A stretch of 64,000 nt of DNA from G963663365 sp963663365 (GCA_963663365.2 CAXXIH010000001.1:1674001-1738000); one strand, 5' to 3'; numbered from the stretch's first letter, positions 17,681-26,432 are shown. The notes: generated by a model from the letters alone, not told the origin. Translations and numbers: made by a program.

Positions 17681-18280
17681 ATGATGCTGAGTACGCTGCG
17701 TACAACACTGCTCATCGCGGCTGTTTTTGTAGTTTTAGGACCAATTGGGGTATATGCCCAAGATGAGACACCGACTGCCGTGCCCGAAACGCCGACCGCT
17801 GTTCCAACCGAGACGCCAACTGCGGTGCCGACGCCGACGGAGACAAGTGGGGGCGTTCCGACAGAAACACCAACAGCAGTTCCGCCGACCAATACACCGG
17901 TCGCGACGCCTACAGAGACTGGTGGCGGTGTTCCCACGGAAACGCCAACTGCGGTCCCAGCGACCAATACGCCGGTTCCGACCAATACACCGGTCCCAAC
18001 GGCTACCGAAACACCAACTGCGGTTCCACCAACCAATACGCCTATTCCAGTTGAACCCACTCCGACGAATACGCCGAGTGGCGATCTTTCCGGTGATGGT
18101 GAACTGGGCACGGATGATGCCGAATCCATCCTCGAATTGATCTTGAATGGAACTGTAAATGGTCAGCCCGCAACCGGCGAACAACAAAATAATGCCGACT
18201 TCAACCAAGATGGTGAGGTTACACCTCAGGACGCTCAGGAAATCTTCCTGCGGCTTCTTGAACTGGGCTTGATACAGTAA
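17681..18280 (+). CDS. secreted Thr-Pro-linker protein with C-terminal type I dockerin-like module
   Basis: A 199-residue exported protein. Signal peptide 1-27 (ends GVYAQ); Thr-Pro-rich linker 28-133 built from degenerate TETPTAVP and TNTPVP units. A dockerin-like module of two calcium-loop helices follows (135-199): loop 1 is DLSGDGELGTDD and loop 2 DFNQDGEVTPQD, each with Asp/Asn/Ser at loop positions 1, 3, 5 and 12, followed by ESILELILNG and QEIFLRLLELG. The start at 17681 is 7 nt after AAAGGAG. There is no catalytic domain, so the whole mature protein is a linker plus a docking module. A cohesin-like protein is encoded immediately downstream, which makes a calcium-dependent docking pair plausible. 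Type I dockerin repeats also occur outside cellulosomes. Confidence 0.85.
   Translation: MMLSTLRTTLLIAAVFVVLGPIGVYAQDETPTAVPETPTAVPTETPTAVPTPTETSGGVPTETPTAVPPTNTPVATPTETGGGVPTETPTAVPATNTPVPTNTPVPTATETPTAVPPTNTPIPVEPTPTNTPSGDLSGDGELGTDDAESILELILNGTVNGQPATGEQQNNADFNQDGEVTPQDAQEIFLRLLELGLIQ
17762..18079 (+). repeat. degenerate tandem repeat encoding a Thr-Pro linker
   Basis: Approximate 18-24 bp coding units (ACN CCN ACN GCN GTN CCN) that vary at wobble positions. The variation suggests an old, selected repeat rather than recent slippage. Confidence 0.75.
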
Positions 18281-18323
18281 TGGCCGAAAGGAACTGGGAA
18301 GCGATGCTGAGTTAGATTCTTAA

Positions 18324-18359
18324 ATGGAGCCGTGTCTTCCTTAGAGGGCACGGCTCCAT
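18324..18359 (+). terminator. terminator-like hairpin after the dockerin-like gene
   Basis: Eleven-bp stem ATGGAGCCGTG/CACGGCTCCAT with a 14-nt loop. It is followed by TATTG rather than a full T-run, so the strength is uncertain. Confidence 0.6.
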
Positions 18360-18421
18360 TATTGACCGTTTCCCGTTATTTCTTGTTTTAGATGAAGGAC
18401 GACATGATAAGGGGTATTCAT

Positions 18422-20431
18422 ATGAGCGTGCATTCAAGATTTCACGCCTTAAAACTCACAGTGCTTGCCTGCGGTTTCATGATTTTAATATTGACCCCGG
18501 GCATCTGGGCGCAAGGCGAAACACCAACCGCCGCGCCTACTGAAACACCAACGGTTGCGCCTACTGAAACACCAACGGCGGTTCCAACCGAAACCCCGAC
18601 AGCCGTCCCCGAAACACCTACGGCCACAAACACTCCGGTGCCGCCGACTAACACTCCGGTGCCGACGGCTACGGAAAGCCCGACGGTTGTTCCCACCGAA
18701 TCGGCAACAGCCACACCGGTGCCCGGAGTTCCGTTGCGGATCAATGTCGGCAGCACGGTGATTGATCCCAATGAAACCACCGATTTGGAAATACGCGCCG
18801 GTGGATTCACCGGTGTCGATGCGTTCCAGTTCGATGTTGTTTTTGACGATACAATCCTCGACTTCCTTGGTTTGACAACGCTCACCGATGATGACCTTGT
18901 AAATACCTTCATCACTCAGAGTATTGATGCTGCAAAGGGTCGAGTGAACGCGAAACTTGTTAGTACTGGTCTGGTTCGTGTTACGGCAATCGGTGGTATC
19001 GCCGATAATCCGCTACGGGCCAATACCATCAGCTCGCCGAATGATTATGAGCAGCTGTTACGCCTCCAGTTCCAAGGGATTACGAGCGGTGTTTCCTCAG
19101 TAGTCGTTCAGAATGTTAAGGATGACTTTGCAGGCGCCATTACGATTGTTGGCTCGATTGTTGTAAACGAGACAGGCGCTGCCACACCGACTGAGACACC
19201 AACGGATACACCTGTACCAACTGACACACCGGTTCCGACGGCAACTGAAACCGCAACTGCGGTTCCGACCGATACGCCGATTATCATTGATACGCCGACG
19301 CCAACTGAGACTACAACGGCTGTTCCGACTGATACGCCAGTCCCGACTGATACACCGACAGAAACCGGAACGGCGTTGCCAACCGATACCCCAACACCGA
19401 TTCCTGGTTCAACGGATACGCCTACTCCGACACCAGAAACAGAACGCGATCTGTCAGTCGTTGTCGTTTCTTCACGCGGCAACCTCGTTGAATTCACCAA
19501 TGTGCGTGGTTGGTATGATGCTGACGGCAATACGTTGTTTGACGATCCGATCAACGAAGATCCGGCGAATGGCTTGAATGGACCGTTCCCGATTAGTTAT
19601 CCCAACTACACGGCAGCCGATCTCTTGGTTGATGAACGGGCCAATCGTGGCGATCTTTTTGCTGCGGTAACCGATGATGGCCGTGTGTTCTCAGCCAGAA
19701 TTACGGATGATTCCGCATCTGAGACAGGAGTCTTCGCTAGCTACTATCCGGATGTGAATCGCCGTAGCGGCGTTCGTGGATTCTCAGATATTAAGATTTT
19801 GAGCGATGGTTCCGGTTATCTGTTGCTGTCAAAATCAGGCTCAATCATCCTTGTTCAGGGTGCAAAACCGTTGATTACGTCTCAGGTTCTCTACCGCCTG
19901 GCTCTGCCGGGACAAGCCGTAGACATGGTGGTAGTCAATGACGTAGACGGCCACTACAGCGGCTATGTCCTGACCAACAATGGCAAGGTTGTTTCGTTTG
20001 GCGGTGCACTGCCACTCAGCTTTGCCGATCCTGCCGATGCCCGTCTAAATGGCTATGTCGATCTCGAAATCTTCACCATTGGCACTGCTGCTAGCGCTCC
20101 CATGGGTGGTGTTGCGATGACCAAGTTCGGTGATATTGCCGCACTGTACTTTATGGGACGTGAAGCTGACGCTGCCTACGTGCCAGCACAGCTTGACTTT
20201 AATCTCCCAGCTACAAGCAGCTTCTTTATCGCCGGATTTGACGTCGTCGTCGATCCTGCATTGAATGGCGCCTCACAGATTGGAATTATTGCGGCCAGCG
20301 ATGATGGTTCGTTGCATACCTTCGGCCCCATCAGCCGTCTGTTGCCAGCCGATTCTGTCTATGAGATACCTGCCAACAACTTTAAGGCGATTGATATCAT
20401 CACAAATATCTTCCCAGGACGCGGCCGGTAA
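18422..20431 (+). CDS. secreted protein: cohesin-like domain, two Thr-Pro linkers, C-terminal beta-propeller-like domain
   Basis: A 669-residue exported protein. Signal peptide 1-31; Thr-Pro linker 33-101. A cohesin-like beta-sandwich follows at about 103-250, with VPLRINVGSTVIDPNETTDLEIRAGGFTGVDAFQFDVVFDDTILDFLG and the closing strand VSSVVVQNVKDDFAG. A second Thr-Pro linker spans 253-340. The 330-residue C-terminal domain has repeating units of the kind FSDIKILSDGSGYLLLSKSGSIILV and YSGYVLTNNGKVVSFGGA, typical of bacterial propellers. The start at 18422 is 7 nt after AAGGGG; the upstream ATG at 18392 is rejected. Cohesins bind dockerins, and the preceding gene encodes a dockerin-like protein with the same linker. 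Its target surface or ligand is unknown. A strong terminator follows. Confidence 0.82.
   Translation: MSVHSRFHALKLTVLACGFMILILTPGIWAQGETPTAAPTETPTVAPTETPTAVPTETPTAVPETPTATNTPVPPTNTPVPTATESPTVVPTESATATPVPGVPLRINVGSTVIDPNETTDLEIRAGGFTGVDAFQFDVVFDDTILDFLGLTTLTDDDLVNTFITQSIDAAKGRVNAKLVSTGLVRVTAIGGIADNPLRANTISSPNDYEQLLRLQFQGITSGVSSVVVQNVKDDFAGAITIVGSIVVNETGAATPTETPTDTPVPTDTPVPTATETATAVPTDTPIIIDTPTPTETTTAVPTDTPVPTDTPTETGTALPTDTPTPIPGSTDTPTPTPETERDLSVVVVSSRGNLVEFTNVRGWYDADGNTLFDDPINEDPANGLNGPFPISYPNYTAADLLVDERANRGDLFAAVTDDGRVFSARITDDSASETGVFASYYPDVNRRSGVRGFSDIKILSDGSGYLLLSKSGSIILVQGAKPLITSQVLYRLALPGQAVDMVVVNDVDGHYSGYVLTNNGKVVSFGGALPLSFADPADARLNGYVDLEIFTIGTAASAPMGGVAMTKFGDIAALYFMGREADAAYVPAQLDFNLPATSSFFIAGFDVVVDPALNGASQIGIIAASDDGSLHTFGPISRLLPADSVYEIPANNFKAIDIITNIFPGRGR
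18518..18724 (+). repeat. Thr-Pro linker repeat 1 in the cohesin-like gene
   Basis: Degenerate ACN CCN units (GAAACACCAACG-type) coding for TETPTAVP-like peptides, of the same kind as in the preceding gene. Confidence 0.7.
19178..19441 (+). repeat. Thr-Pro linker repeat 2 in the cohesin-like gene
   Basis: Degenerate units coding for TDTPVPTDTP-like peptides between the cohesin-like and C-terminal domains. Asp replaces Asn/Glu at many positions compared with repeat 1. Confidence 0.7.
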
Positions 20432-20463
20432 GTTTGCCTAGCGTTTATTAAACGAATGTCTCC

Positions 20464-20498
20464 AAGAGCCGGAAGTGAACCGCTTCCGGCTCTTGCTT
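20464..20498 (+). terminator. intrinsic terminator after the cohesin-like gene
   Basis: Twelve-bp stem AAGAGCCGGAAG/CTTCCGGCTCTT with a 7-nt loop, then TTGCTT. It also argues against the long frame (from 20456) for the next gene. Confidence 0.82.
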
Positions 20499-20551
20499 AT
20501 TTAGGAGATATACAAGGATTTTTGAGGCGGTGGTTTATATGGGCTTTGCTT

Positions 20552-21307
20552 ATGAATGGGGATGAATCCAAGCCGTGCGTCTGTGTTGTGATTCCTGCAC
20601 GCAACGAAGAAACCTCAATTGGACTTGTGTTGAATTCAATTCCATCCGAATGGGTGATGCAGGTCATTGTGGCTGATAACGGATCAACCGATCGTACGGC
20701 ATCAATTGCGAGTGAATACGGTGCAAAAGTCATCTGGGAGCCAATTGCGGGTTATGGGCGGGCATGTTTAGCCGGGATTGCCGCATTGCCTGATGAGTGC
20801 GATATCGTTGTTTTTCTTGATGGTGACTTTAGCGACCATCCAGAAGAATTGCCTCTTTTAATTGAGCCTATTCAACGTAACGAGGCTGAGTTGGTTATCG
20901 GATCTAGGTTACAGGGAAACCGCGAGCAAGGAGCGCTTTTGCCGCAAGCGCGGTTTGGGAATGCGTTATCATGTCTTTTGATGAAATGGTTGTTTGGTGT
21001 TCATTACACCGATCTCGGACCTTTTCGTGCGATTACCAAAAATGCCTTACGAAGACTTCGCATGAGTGATAAAACCTTTGGCTGGACAGTCGAAATGCAG
21101 GCCAAAGCGGCTGTACTGGGTATTACCGGCAAAGAAGTTCCTGTTTCTTATCGCAAGCGAGTGGGGGTATCCAAAATTACAGGAACAGTCAAAGGTACTT
21201 TTATGGCCGGTTATAAGATATTGACAATGATTGCATCTGTTTGGCTGAACAGAAAAAGGCTGCGGCGGGGGGCAATGGAACAGACAACTGATTCTGTAGG
21301 ATCGTGA
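20552..21307 (+). CDS. family 2 glycosyltransferase (dolichol-phosphate-mannose synthase-like)
   Basis: A 251-residue GT-A enzyme beginning MNGDESKPCVCVVIPARNEETSIGLVLNSIP. It has the nucleotide-sugar site VIVADNGSTDRTASIASEYGAKV, the metal-binding FLDGDFSDHPEE, and acceptor-side motifs GSRLQG and FGNALSCLLMKWLFGVHYTDLGPFRAI. This is the soluble DPM1-like subgroup that usually transfers a sugar to a polyprenyl phosphate. The reading frame extends upstream to 20456 but runs through a terminator. ATG 20552 gives the normal family N-terminus; a TTG at 20522 with AAGGA before it is an alternative. The aldolase gene follows after 56 nt and may be co-transcribed. Confidence 0.85.
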   Translation: MNGDESKPCVCVVIPARNEETSIGLVLNSIPSEWVMQVIVADNGSTDRTASIASEYGAKVIWEPIAGYGRACLAGIAALPDECDIVVFLDGDFSDHPEELPLLIEPIQRNEAELVIGSRLQGNREQGALLPQARFGNALSCLLMKWLFGVHYTDLGPFRAITKNALRRLRMSDKTFGWTVEMQAKAAVLGITGKEVPVSYRKRVGVSKITGTVKGTFMAGYKILTMIASVWLNRKRLRRGAMEQTTDSVGS

Positions 21308-21363
21308 AGAGGCGGTTGGGCCGTGTTGTCGGGCGATGTCCCGCCTGGTAAAGTGAACACACT

Positions 21364-22413
21364 ATGCCACTTGTACCCATGCTTGATTTACTTCGCCCCG
21401 CGCATGAGCGCGGATATGCGGTGGGAATGTTTGACGTTCCTATGCTCGAGTTCCTCGAAGGTATTGTTCAGGCCGCTGAAGAATTGAATTCGCCGGCCAT
21501 CATTGCCGTTGCCGAGGTACATTTCGAATTACTCGATCTGGGAACCATATCGCGTGTAATTCGTGATGTTGCTGAACGTTCGAAGATTCCGCTGGCGTTT
21601 CATCTCGATCACGGCCTGAAATTCGACACAATCGTTCGCGCGATTCAGAATGGCTTCACATCCGTTATGATCGATGCTTCCCAAGAGCCTTACGAACGGA
21701 ACGTCGAAATTACCCGTGAAGTTGTACGGGTTGCCCATTCGGTAGGTTGTACTGTCGAAGCTGAACTTGGTCACATTGGCGGGCAGGAAGAAGGGCAGAC
21801 CTCGAGCAGTATGGCCGATCCCAGCCTGTTTACGAAAGTCGATGAAGCGGTTGACTTCGTAAAGCGTACGAATTGCGATTGTCTGGCGGTCGCCATTGGC
21901 TCCGTGCACGGGCGTTTTAAGGGCGATCCTAAGCTTGATTTTCAGCGGCTGCGTGAATTGCGCCAAGCTGTGAATGTGCCACTTGTGTTGCACGGCGGTT
22001 CCGGTATCTCTGATGCCGATTTCCGCCGTCTAGGCCGCGAAGGCATTTCCAAAATCAATATCTATACACAGATGTTGGAGGATTCCAGCGCGCAGATTAA
22101 GAGCATGCTGCAAAAGGATCCTGAGATGATCAATGTGCCCGCCTTGATGGTAGCTGTACGCCGCGCAGTAAAGGAGACGGTTGCCTCCAAAATGCGCGCC
22201 TTTGGCAGTGATAATCAATGCATCCTCCAGAATGTGCAATGCACGGTGCCGCGTGGACACAGTGGTGAGGAATTACCGCGTCCGGTTTCCATGCCGCAAC
22301 CTTCTTGCTCCGCTCCCGCAGGAACTGTCGCGCTTGATAATGAAGAAGAAATTGCAAAAGTCGTTTCCAGCGTAATTGCGCGAACCTTAAAAGAAGTGCA
22401 GGGAATCCTATGA
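21364..22413 (+). CDS. class II (zinc) ketose-bisphosphate aldolase
   Basis: A 349-residue class II aldolase of the Fba/GatY/KbaY family. Zinc and active-site motifs are present: FHLDHG (His and catalytic Asp region), EAELGHIGG, IGSVHGRFKG and LVLHGGSGI, followed by phosphate-site ISKINIYTQM. Residues from about 290 form a Pro/Cys-rich stretch and a final helix beyond the usual 285-residue core, which may carry an extra role. It should cleave a ketose-1,6- or 1-phosphate to DHAP or a related product. Fructose- and tagatose-bisphosphate specificities cannot be told apart here. The stop overlaps the LarA-family start by ATGA, so the two are translationally coupled. Confidence 0.9.
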   Translation: MPLVPMLDLLRPAHERGYAVGMFDVPMLEFLEGIVQAAEELNSPAIIAVAEVHFELLDLGTISRVIRDVAERSKIPLAFHLDHGLKFDTIVRAIQNGFTSVMIDASQEPYERNVEITREVVRVAHSVGCTVEAELGHIGGQEEGQTSSSMADPSLFTKVDEAVDFVKRTNCDCLAVAIGSVHGRFKGDPKLDFQRLRELRQAVNVPLVLHGGSGISDADFRRLGREGISKINIYTQMLEDSSAQIKSMLQKDPEMINVPALMVAVRRAVKETVASKMRAFGSDNQCILQNVQCTVPRGHSGEELPRPVSMPQPSCSAPAGTVALDNEEEIAKVVSSVIARTLKEVQGIL

Positions 22414-23720
22414 CAACGATCCGATTCTCTTATGGAACAACAGGTCTTGAACTGGATATTCCGGAAAAGAATCTGCTTGCCGAGGTGCATATGCATTCCT
22501 TGCCTGCAGTTGATGATCTCGATGCCGTTATTGCGGATAGCCTAAAGAATCCAATCGGATCTTCTTCTCTGGCGGAAATTGCGCGTGACCGCCGTTCTGC
22601 GTGTATTGTGATTTCAGACTTTACACGGCCCGTACCCAACCAACGGACTCTTCCCCACATTCTTCGTACGATCGAAGATGCCGGAGTGCCACGTGATGCA
22701 ATTACGATTTTGATTGCGACGGGGATTCATGATCCAACAGAAGGGCAGCGTTTAATCGATCTTGTTGGACAGGATATCTGCGATACTTATCGGATTGTAA
22801 ATCACCTATCGGAAGACAAGGATACAAACCGGCGAATTGGAGAGGTGGACGGTATACCGATTGAACTGGATGTAGCGTATCTGGATGCCGATCTTAAAAT
22901 CCTGACCGGCCTCGTCGAACTTCATCTAATGGCAGGATATTCCGGTGGCCGAAAGAGCGTATTGCCCGGTATTGCTTCATTAGAAACGATGAAGCATTTG
23001 CACGGGTACAAAATGATCCAGCATGAAGGCACGCAAAACTGCGTGCTCGATACAAATCCGTTTCATCAAGCCGCGGTGCATGTTGCCCGGCAGGCAGGGG
23101 CTGATTTTATCCTTAATGTTACTTTAGATGAAAAGCGGAATGTTACCGGTGTTTTTGCGGGTGACCTGGAAGCCGCCCATGAAGCCGCTTGTGATTTGGT
23201 TGCACGTAGCGCAATTGTAACGATTCCTGAACTTGCCGATATCGTTGTAACCTGCGGCGGCGGCGATCCTTTGGACCGTTCGCTCTATCAATCTCTAAAA
23301 GGCGTGGCTGGTGCGATTGGTTCCGTAAGAGAAGGTGGAACGATCATTCTTGCGGCGCACAATTCGGATGGCGCCGGAAGTGCTGCTTTTATAGAACTTC
23401 TGGAAGAATTGCAGAGCCATATGCATTATTATGAATTGGTTACGGGGCCGGATTATATTAAGAAAGATCAATGGATGATTCAGGAACTGTGCAACGGATT
23501 GCACCGGGCGGAAATCATCTATGTGACTGAAGGACTCTCACACCAAAAAGTCCGCGATTATCTCATGACTCCTGCGGATTCCCTCGATGAAGCACTTGAG
23601 ATGGCTCTGAAAAAGCACGGTGATGCCGCCAAAATCCTTGCTATTCCCGAAGGACCGTATGTCGTTCCGCGTCTCGATCCCCCGGTCCAAGGACTTTATA
23701 ACTGGCATAGTGCGGCATAG
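22410..23720 (+). CDS. LarA-family nickel-pincer enzyme (lactate racemase homologue)
   Basis: A 436-residue homologue of LarA, which racemises or epimerises 2-hydroxy acids with a nickel-pincer nucleotide. The residues known from L. plantarum LarA are in place: R73 (DFTRPVP), H107 (ATGIHDP), H172 (ELHLMAGYSGG), the cofactor-tethering K182 (GGRKSVLPG) and H198 (KHLHG). The substrate varies widely in this family (lactate, malate, gluconate and other sugar acids). Coupling to a class II aldolase suggests a sugar-acid substrate rather than lactate. The cofactor synthesis genes larB, larC and larE are not in the window and must lie elsewhere for the enzyme to work. Confidence 0.9.
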   Translation: MTTIRFSYGTTGLELDIPEKNLLAEVHMHSLPAVDDLDAVIADSLKNPIGSSSLAEIARDRRSACIVISDFTRPVPNQRTLPHILRTIEDAGVPRDAITILIATGIHDPTEGQRLIDLVGQDICDTYRIVNHLSEDKDTNRRIGEVDGIPIELDVAYLDADLKILTGLVELHLMAGYSGGRKSVLPGIASLETMKHLHGYKMIQHEGTQNCVLDTNPFHQAAVHVARQAGADFILNVTLDEKRNVTGVFAGDLEAAHEAACDLVARSAIVTIPELADIVVTCGGGDPLDRSLYQSLKGVAGAIGSVREGGTIILAAHNSDGAGSAAFIELLEELQSHMHYYELVTGPDYIKKDQWMIQELCNGLHRAEIIYVTEGLSHQKVRDYLMTPADSLDEALEMALKKHGDAAKILAIPEGPYVVPRLDPPVQGLYNWHSAA

Positions 23721-23723
23721 ACC

Positions 23724-26075
23724 ATGGATTTTGAAATGGGGCGGAAACACAAGCGCTCCATGGCGGGATTGGCAGTTTTATTTCCGATTCTATACGTCTT
23801 CGTTCATTATCTGCCTCAGACGTTTGTAGAAAAAAAACTGTGGTTTTTGGCTGGCGTGAATATCCTGCCTGGGTGGGCGCTTCTAGTTTTGTTTTTGTTG
23901 GCGTTCGCTATTAGCCGGTTGAAGTTTTCTTCTTTTGGGCGGCCTTGGAGCGGACCTTTATTTTTATCGCCTTTTGTACAATCGCTTGCACTCTTTTTTT
24001 TGTTTCTTTTTGCTTTCTTCTTTTTACGCGATAGGTCCTATGCTGTGGGCGATGCGCCTTTCCTTAAAGATTTGATCAATTCGCTCTTTTTTGAATATAC
24101 ACCGCATACACCTTTGTGGAATTTAATTTGCCGTTCGTTGGTCATTCCTCTTTATCATGCCAGTGGCGTCGCTCCGACTACATTGTATTCCCTGCTCGTT
24201 GCGTTTCTCGGCAGCATAACCTTCGCTGTCCTTTGGTATTTATCTTGTAATGACAACACGATGCGTTCTTTCGTGTTGCTGCTGTATTTTGGGCAGGGCG
24301 TTCAGATTCTATTTGGTCAGCTTGAGATTTATGCGTCCGGATTTTGTATTGTGGCTTTGTATTCGGTGTCTGCGTGGAGATTCCTATCCGGGCGTGGAAA
24401 TTGGGCCGGTGTTGTTTTGTCGGCGTCTATGGCTGTTGCTGTGGGTGTATGGAACCTTCTGCTTGTTCCGAGTTTTTGTGTTGTTCTTATGCGCATATTT
24501 TGCAGCCAAGATTCATTTTCAAAGCGTCTTAATTGTCTCATTGTTTTTGTTCTCTTGGCGATTCTTCCTTTTGTTGCCGTTGGTGGATTACCGGGGGTGT
24601 GGTTCGGTTTGAAAAACCGCGATCCACTCCATGCATCAGGTTTTACAGTGTTTTCGACATCACCGGATGCACTCTGGTCTCCTTGGACATTCGAGCATTT
24701 AGTGGGGATCTTAAATATCGGATTAGCTCTAGCCTTGCCGATGTTGGTCTGGCTGATCGCAATTCCGCGTAGCAAATACATCATCACCGATAAGAGATAC
24801 GCTTGGAGTTTTACGGCGGCACTATTCATCCCTTATACACTTTTGCTGCTGATTTGGTTTCCGGGGTGGGGATATCGGACTGATGCCGATTTGTTTTCAT
24901 TCTGGGCGCCTGCGGCCGCTTTTCTGATTGCTGTTTTGAGGCCTATGTGCAGTTGGCGGAGTCTGCCTGGAATCTCACGCTTTGTTCTGTTAATGGCGAT
25001 TCTACCCACTTTGGCGACCGTGACCGCAAATGCCGGCATATGGCGGGATGACTGGACCGGCACTGCCTACCGTGCCATCGAGCGTTTCTACAATCCCGAT
25101 TGTATAGAGCAACGGTTAGATGCGGCCATTCTCAACAAAGATTTCTTTTCTGTTTTCGAAGAAGAAATCGCTGCATGTCCGGAAAAGACAGGCGAGGTAT
25201 TAGCGAAGGTTGATGAAAAGGCTATAGAAAGTTTAATACGGCGGCCTCCGATTCCGGCGGATGAACATGGTTGGGCTGTCGACTTTTTATCCCTGAATGC
25301 TGATGAAACTTTGATATTGGATTGTTGGGGGAGACTGATACGAATTGAGGGCGATTCTGTAGCAATTGCCGCTCAATATCCCCATCCGCACCCATCAAAA
25401 CGCTTTGTCGCTTTCACTGTTTTACCTGAGTCAGAAGAAGGGGCTGATAAAGATGAGGCCGATGGCGTATTTGCACTTCTCGCCGCAGATGGGGAATTGA
25501 TTCTATACAATCCCTCTGATCTTTATCCGTGGCATTTCGATTCTAAGCCGTTTCGGAGCCAGGGATTTCCGCCACATTTACGTGCCGTTGATGTCCGCTG
25601 GGATTCTATCCTTGAATCTCCGATCATCTTGGATAATGAAGGGCGGCTTCATGTAACCAGAACACGGGAAGTGCTGGAACCGACAAATGTACATGTCAAT
25701 ATGGGGTTGCGTCTTCTGCGAAATCCTTACGCCACCGATGCTCAGAGCGCCTCTTGGTGTTATATAACCCGAGTCGGACGGCTTGCGGAAACAACGGTTG
25801 CTTTTGATCCTGCTTGGCATTCGCCTTTTGCCCATTTTATTGTGGCGGATGCTTTGCTTGTCGATGGTGGGAATGGAGCACTTCTTCTCGATGTGGTGGG
25901 TGGCATTCATCCTATCAACACCGATTTAGTGATAGAGCCCTTTTATCCTCTCCCCTCTGTCGGGCGATTTGTTCGCATGGCACTATCCTCTTCAGGACAA
26001 TCTGTAAAGCTTGTGGATCGGTGTTATAGAATTGTCGAACTTGCTCTAAGCCGGCATGTTGAATCAATTGAGTAA
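23724..26075 (+). CDS. polytopic membrane protein (GT-C-like) with a C-terminal soluble beta-rich domain
   Basis: A 783-residue protein. Residues about 10-430 contain roughly ten transmembrane segments separated by short loops, one of which carries RDRSYAVGDAPFLKDLINSLFFEYTPHTPLW. The acidic FLKD loop after TM3 and the overall layout resemble GT-C glycosyltransferases, though no family signature is certain. Residues about 450-783 are soluble, with repeating strands (LNADETLILDCWGRLIRI, VFALLAADGELILYN, PIILDNEGRLHVTR) like a degenerate propeller. The start is 3 nt after the larA stop with no clear ribosome site, which suggests coupling. It is T/G-rich at wobble positions in the membrane part, as hydrophobic codons demand. 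Confidence 0.7.
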   Translation: MDFEMGRKHKRSMAGLAVLFPILYVFVHYLPQTFVEKKLWFLAGVNILPGWALLVLFLLAFAISRLKFSSFGRPWSGPLFLSPFVQSLALFFLFLFAFFFLRDRSYAVGDAPFLKDLINSLFFEYTPHTPLWNLICRSLVIPLYHASGVAPTTLYSLLVAFLGSITFAVLWYLSCNDNTMRSFVLLLYFGQGVQILFGQLEIYASGFCIVALYSVSAWRFLSGRGNWAGVVLSASMAVAVGVWNLLLVPSFCVVLMRIFCSQDSFSKRLNCLIVFVLLAILPFVAVGGLPGVWFGLKNRDPLHASGFTVFSTSPDALWSPWTFEHLVGILNIGLALALPMLVWLIAIPRSKYIITDKRYAWSFTAALFIPYTLLLLIWFPGWGYRTDADLFSFWAPAAAFLIAVLRPMCSWRSLPGISRFVLLMAILPTLATVTANAGIWRDDWTGTAYRAIERFYNPDCIEQRLDAAILNKDFFSVFEEEIAACPEKTGEVLAKVDEKAIESLIRRPPIPADEHGWAVDFLSLNADETLILDCWGRLIRIEGDSVAIAAQYPHPHPSKRFVAFTVLPESEEGADKDEADGVFALLAADGELILYNPSDLYPWHFDSKPFRSQGFPPHLRAVDVRWDSILESPIILDNEGRLHVTRTREVLEPTNVHVNMGLRLLRNPYATDAQSASWCYITRVGRLAETTVAFDPAWHSPFAHFIVADALLVDGGNGALLLDVVGGIHPINTDLVIEPFYPLPSVGRFVRMALSSSGQSVKLVDRCYRIVELALSRHVESIE

Positions 26076-26255
26076 TGATTAAGTGACACTTGTTCTCTCC
26101 CGTTTCTGAAAAAAGCATAAGCCTTTTTATTTCAAGTGGTTATGTCTTTTTTCTGGTGTGCGGGCCAAATCTTTGATTAAAGCAAGAATTTGAGGGATAT
26201 CCGGCAAAGCGCAAAAGGAGGGTGTGGATATGTCCGTTCCGCAACGTTATTTTTC

Positions 26256-26285
26256 TTGACACTAGAGTTACCTAACGTGTAGAAT
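26256..26285 (+). promoter_or_regulatory. sigma-70-type promoter for the flagellar regulatory operon
   Basis: TTGACA (26256-26261), 18-nt spacer, TAGAAT (26280-26285): perfect -35 and 5/6 -10. The transcription start would be near 26292. Confidence 0.75.
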
Positions 26286-26291
26286 CCTCGG

Positions 26292-26354
26292 AAGATAAGG
26301 TTCTATGCCTTAGAATCTTTCTGAGGTTTGTTGCCTTTAACAAACCTTCTTTTT
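26292..26354 (+). ncRNA. possible small RNA or attenuator leader ending in a terminator hairpin
   Basis: From the inferred start, hairpin 1 is GGTTCTA/TAGAATC (26299-26305 with 26311-26317, one G-U). Hairpin 2 is AGGTTTGTT/AACAAACCT (26324-26332 with 26339-26347), followed by TTCTTTTT. The second has all parts of an intrinsic terminator but lies upstream of the FlgN-like gene. It could end a small RNA of about 60 nt or act as a leader attenuator. Confidence 0.45.
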
Positions 26355-26432
26355 GGCTTATTGCTTTGAGAGGCTCAGTGGATCTGTAGCCTTATGGTTG
26401 AGCGGAAGGGGTAGGATGCCCCGAGGCGACGA

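Larger units (their letters stand above)
26076..26432. other. 357-bp region with promoter and structured leader of the flagellar regulatory genes
   Basis: No long gene. It contains a strong promoter (26256-26285), a small two-hairpin element ending in a T-run (26299-26354) and about 80 nt of further leader before 26433. A 9-codon frame, MSVPQRYFS (26230-26259), has AAAAGGAGGG upstream but overlaps the -35 box and is probably chance. Confidence 0.5.

Noticed and set aside
17611..18129. Minus-strand frame of 172 residues rich in GVSVGT repeats
   Set aside because: It is the reverse reading of the Thr-Pro linker repeat. It has no ribosome site, and the plus-strand protein has a signal peptide and dockerin module. 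The similar antisense frames at 18442-18915 and 19108-19554 are rejected for the same reason.
17762..19441. Repeats that might suggest a CRISPR array
   Set aside because: The units are in-frame, coding and degenerate at third positions, with no constant spacers. They encode Thr-Pro linkers.
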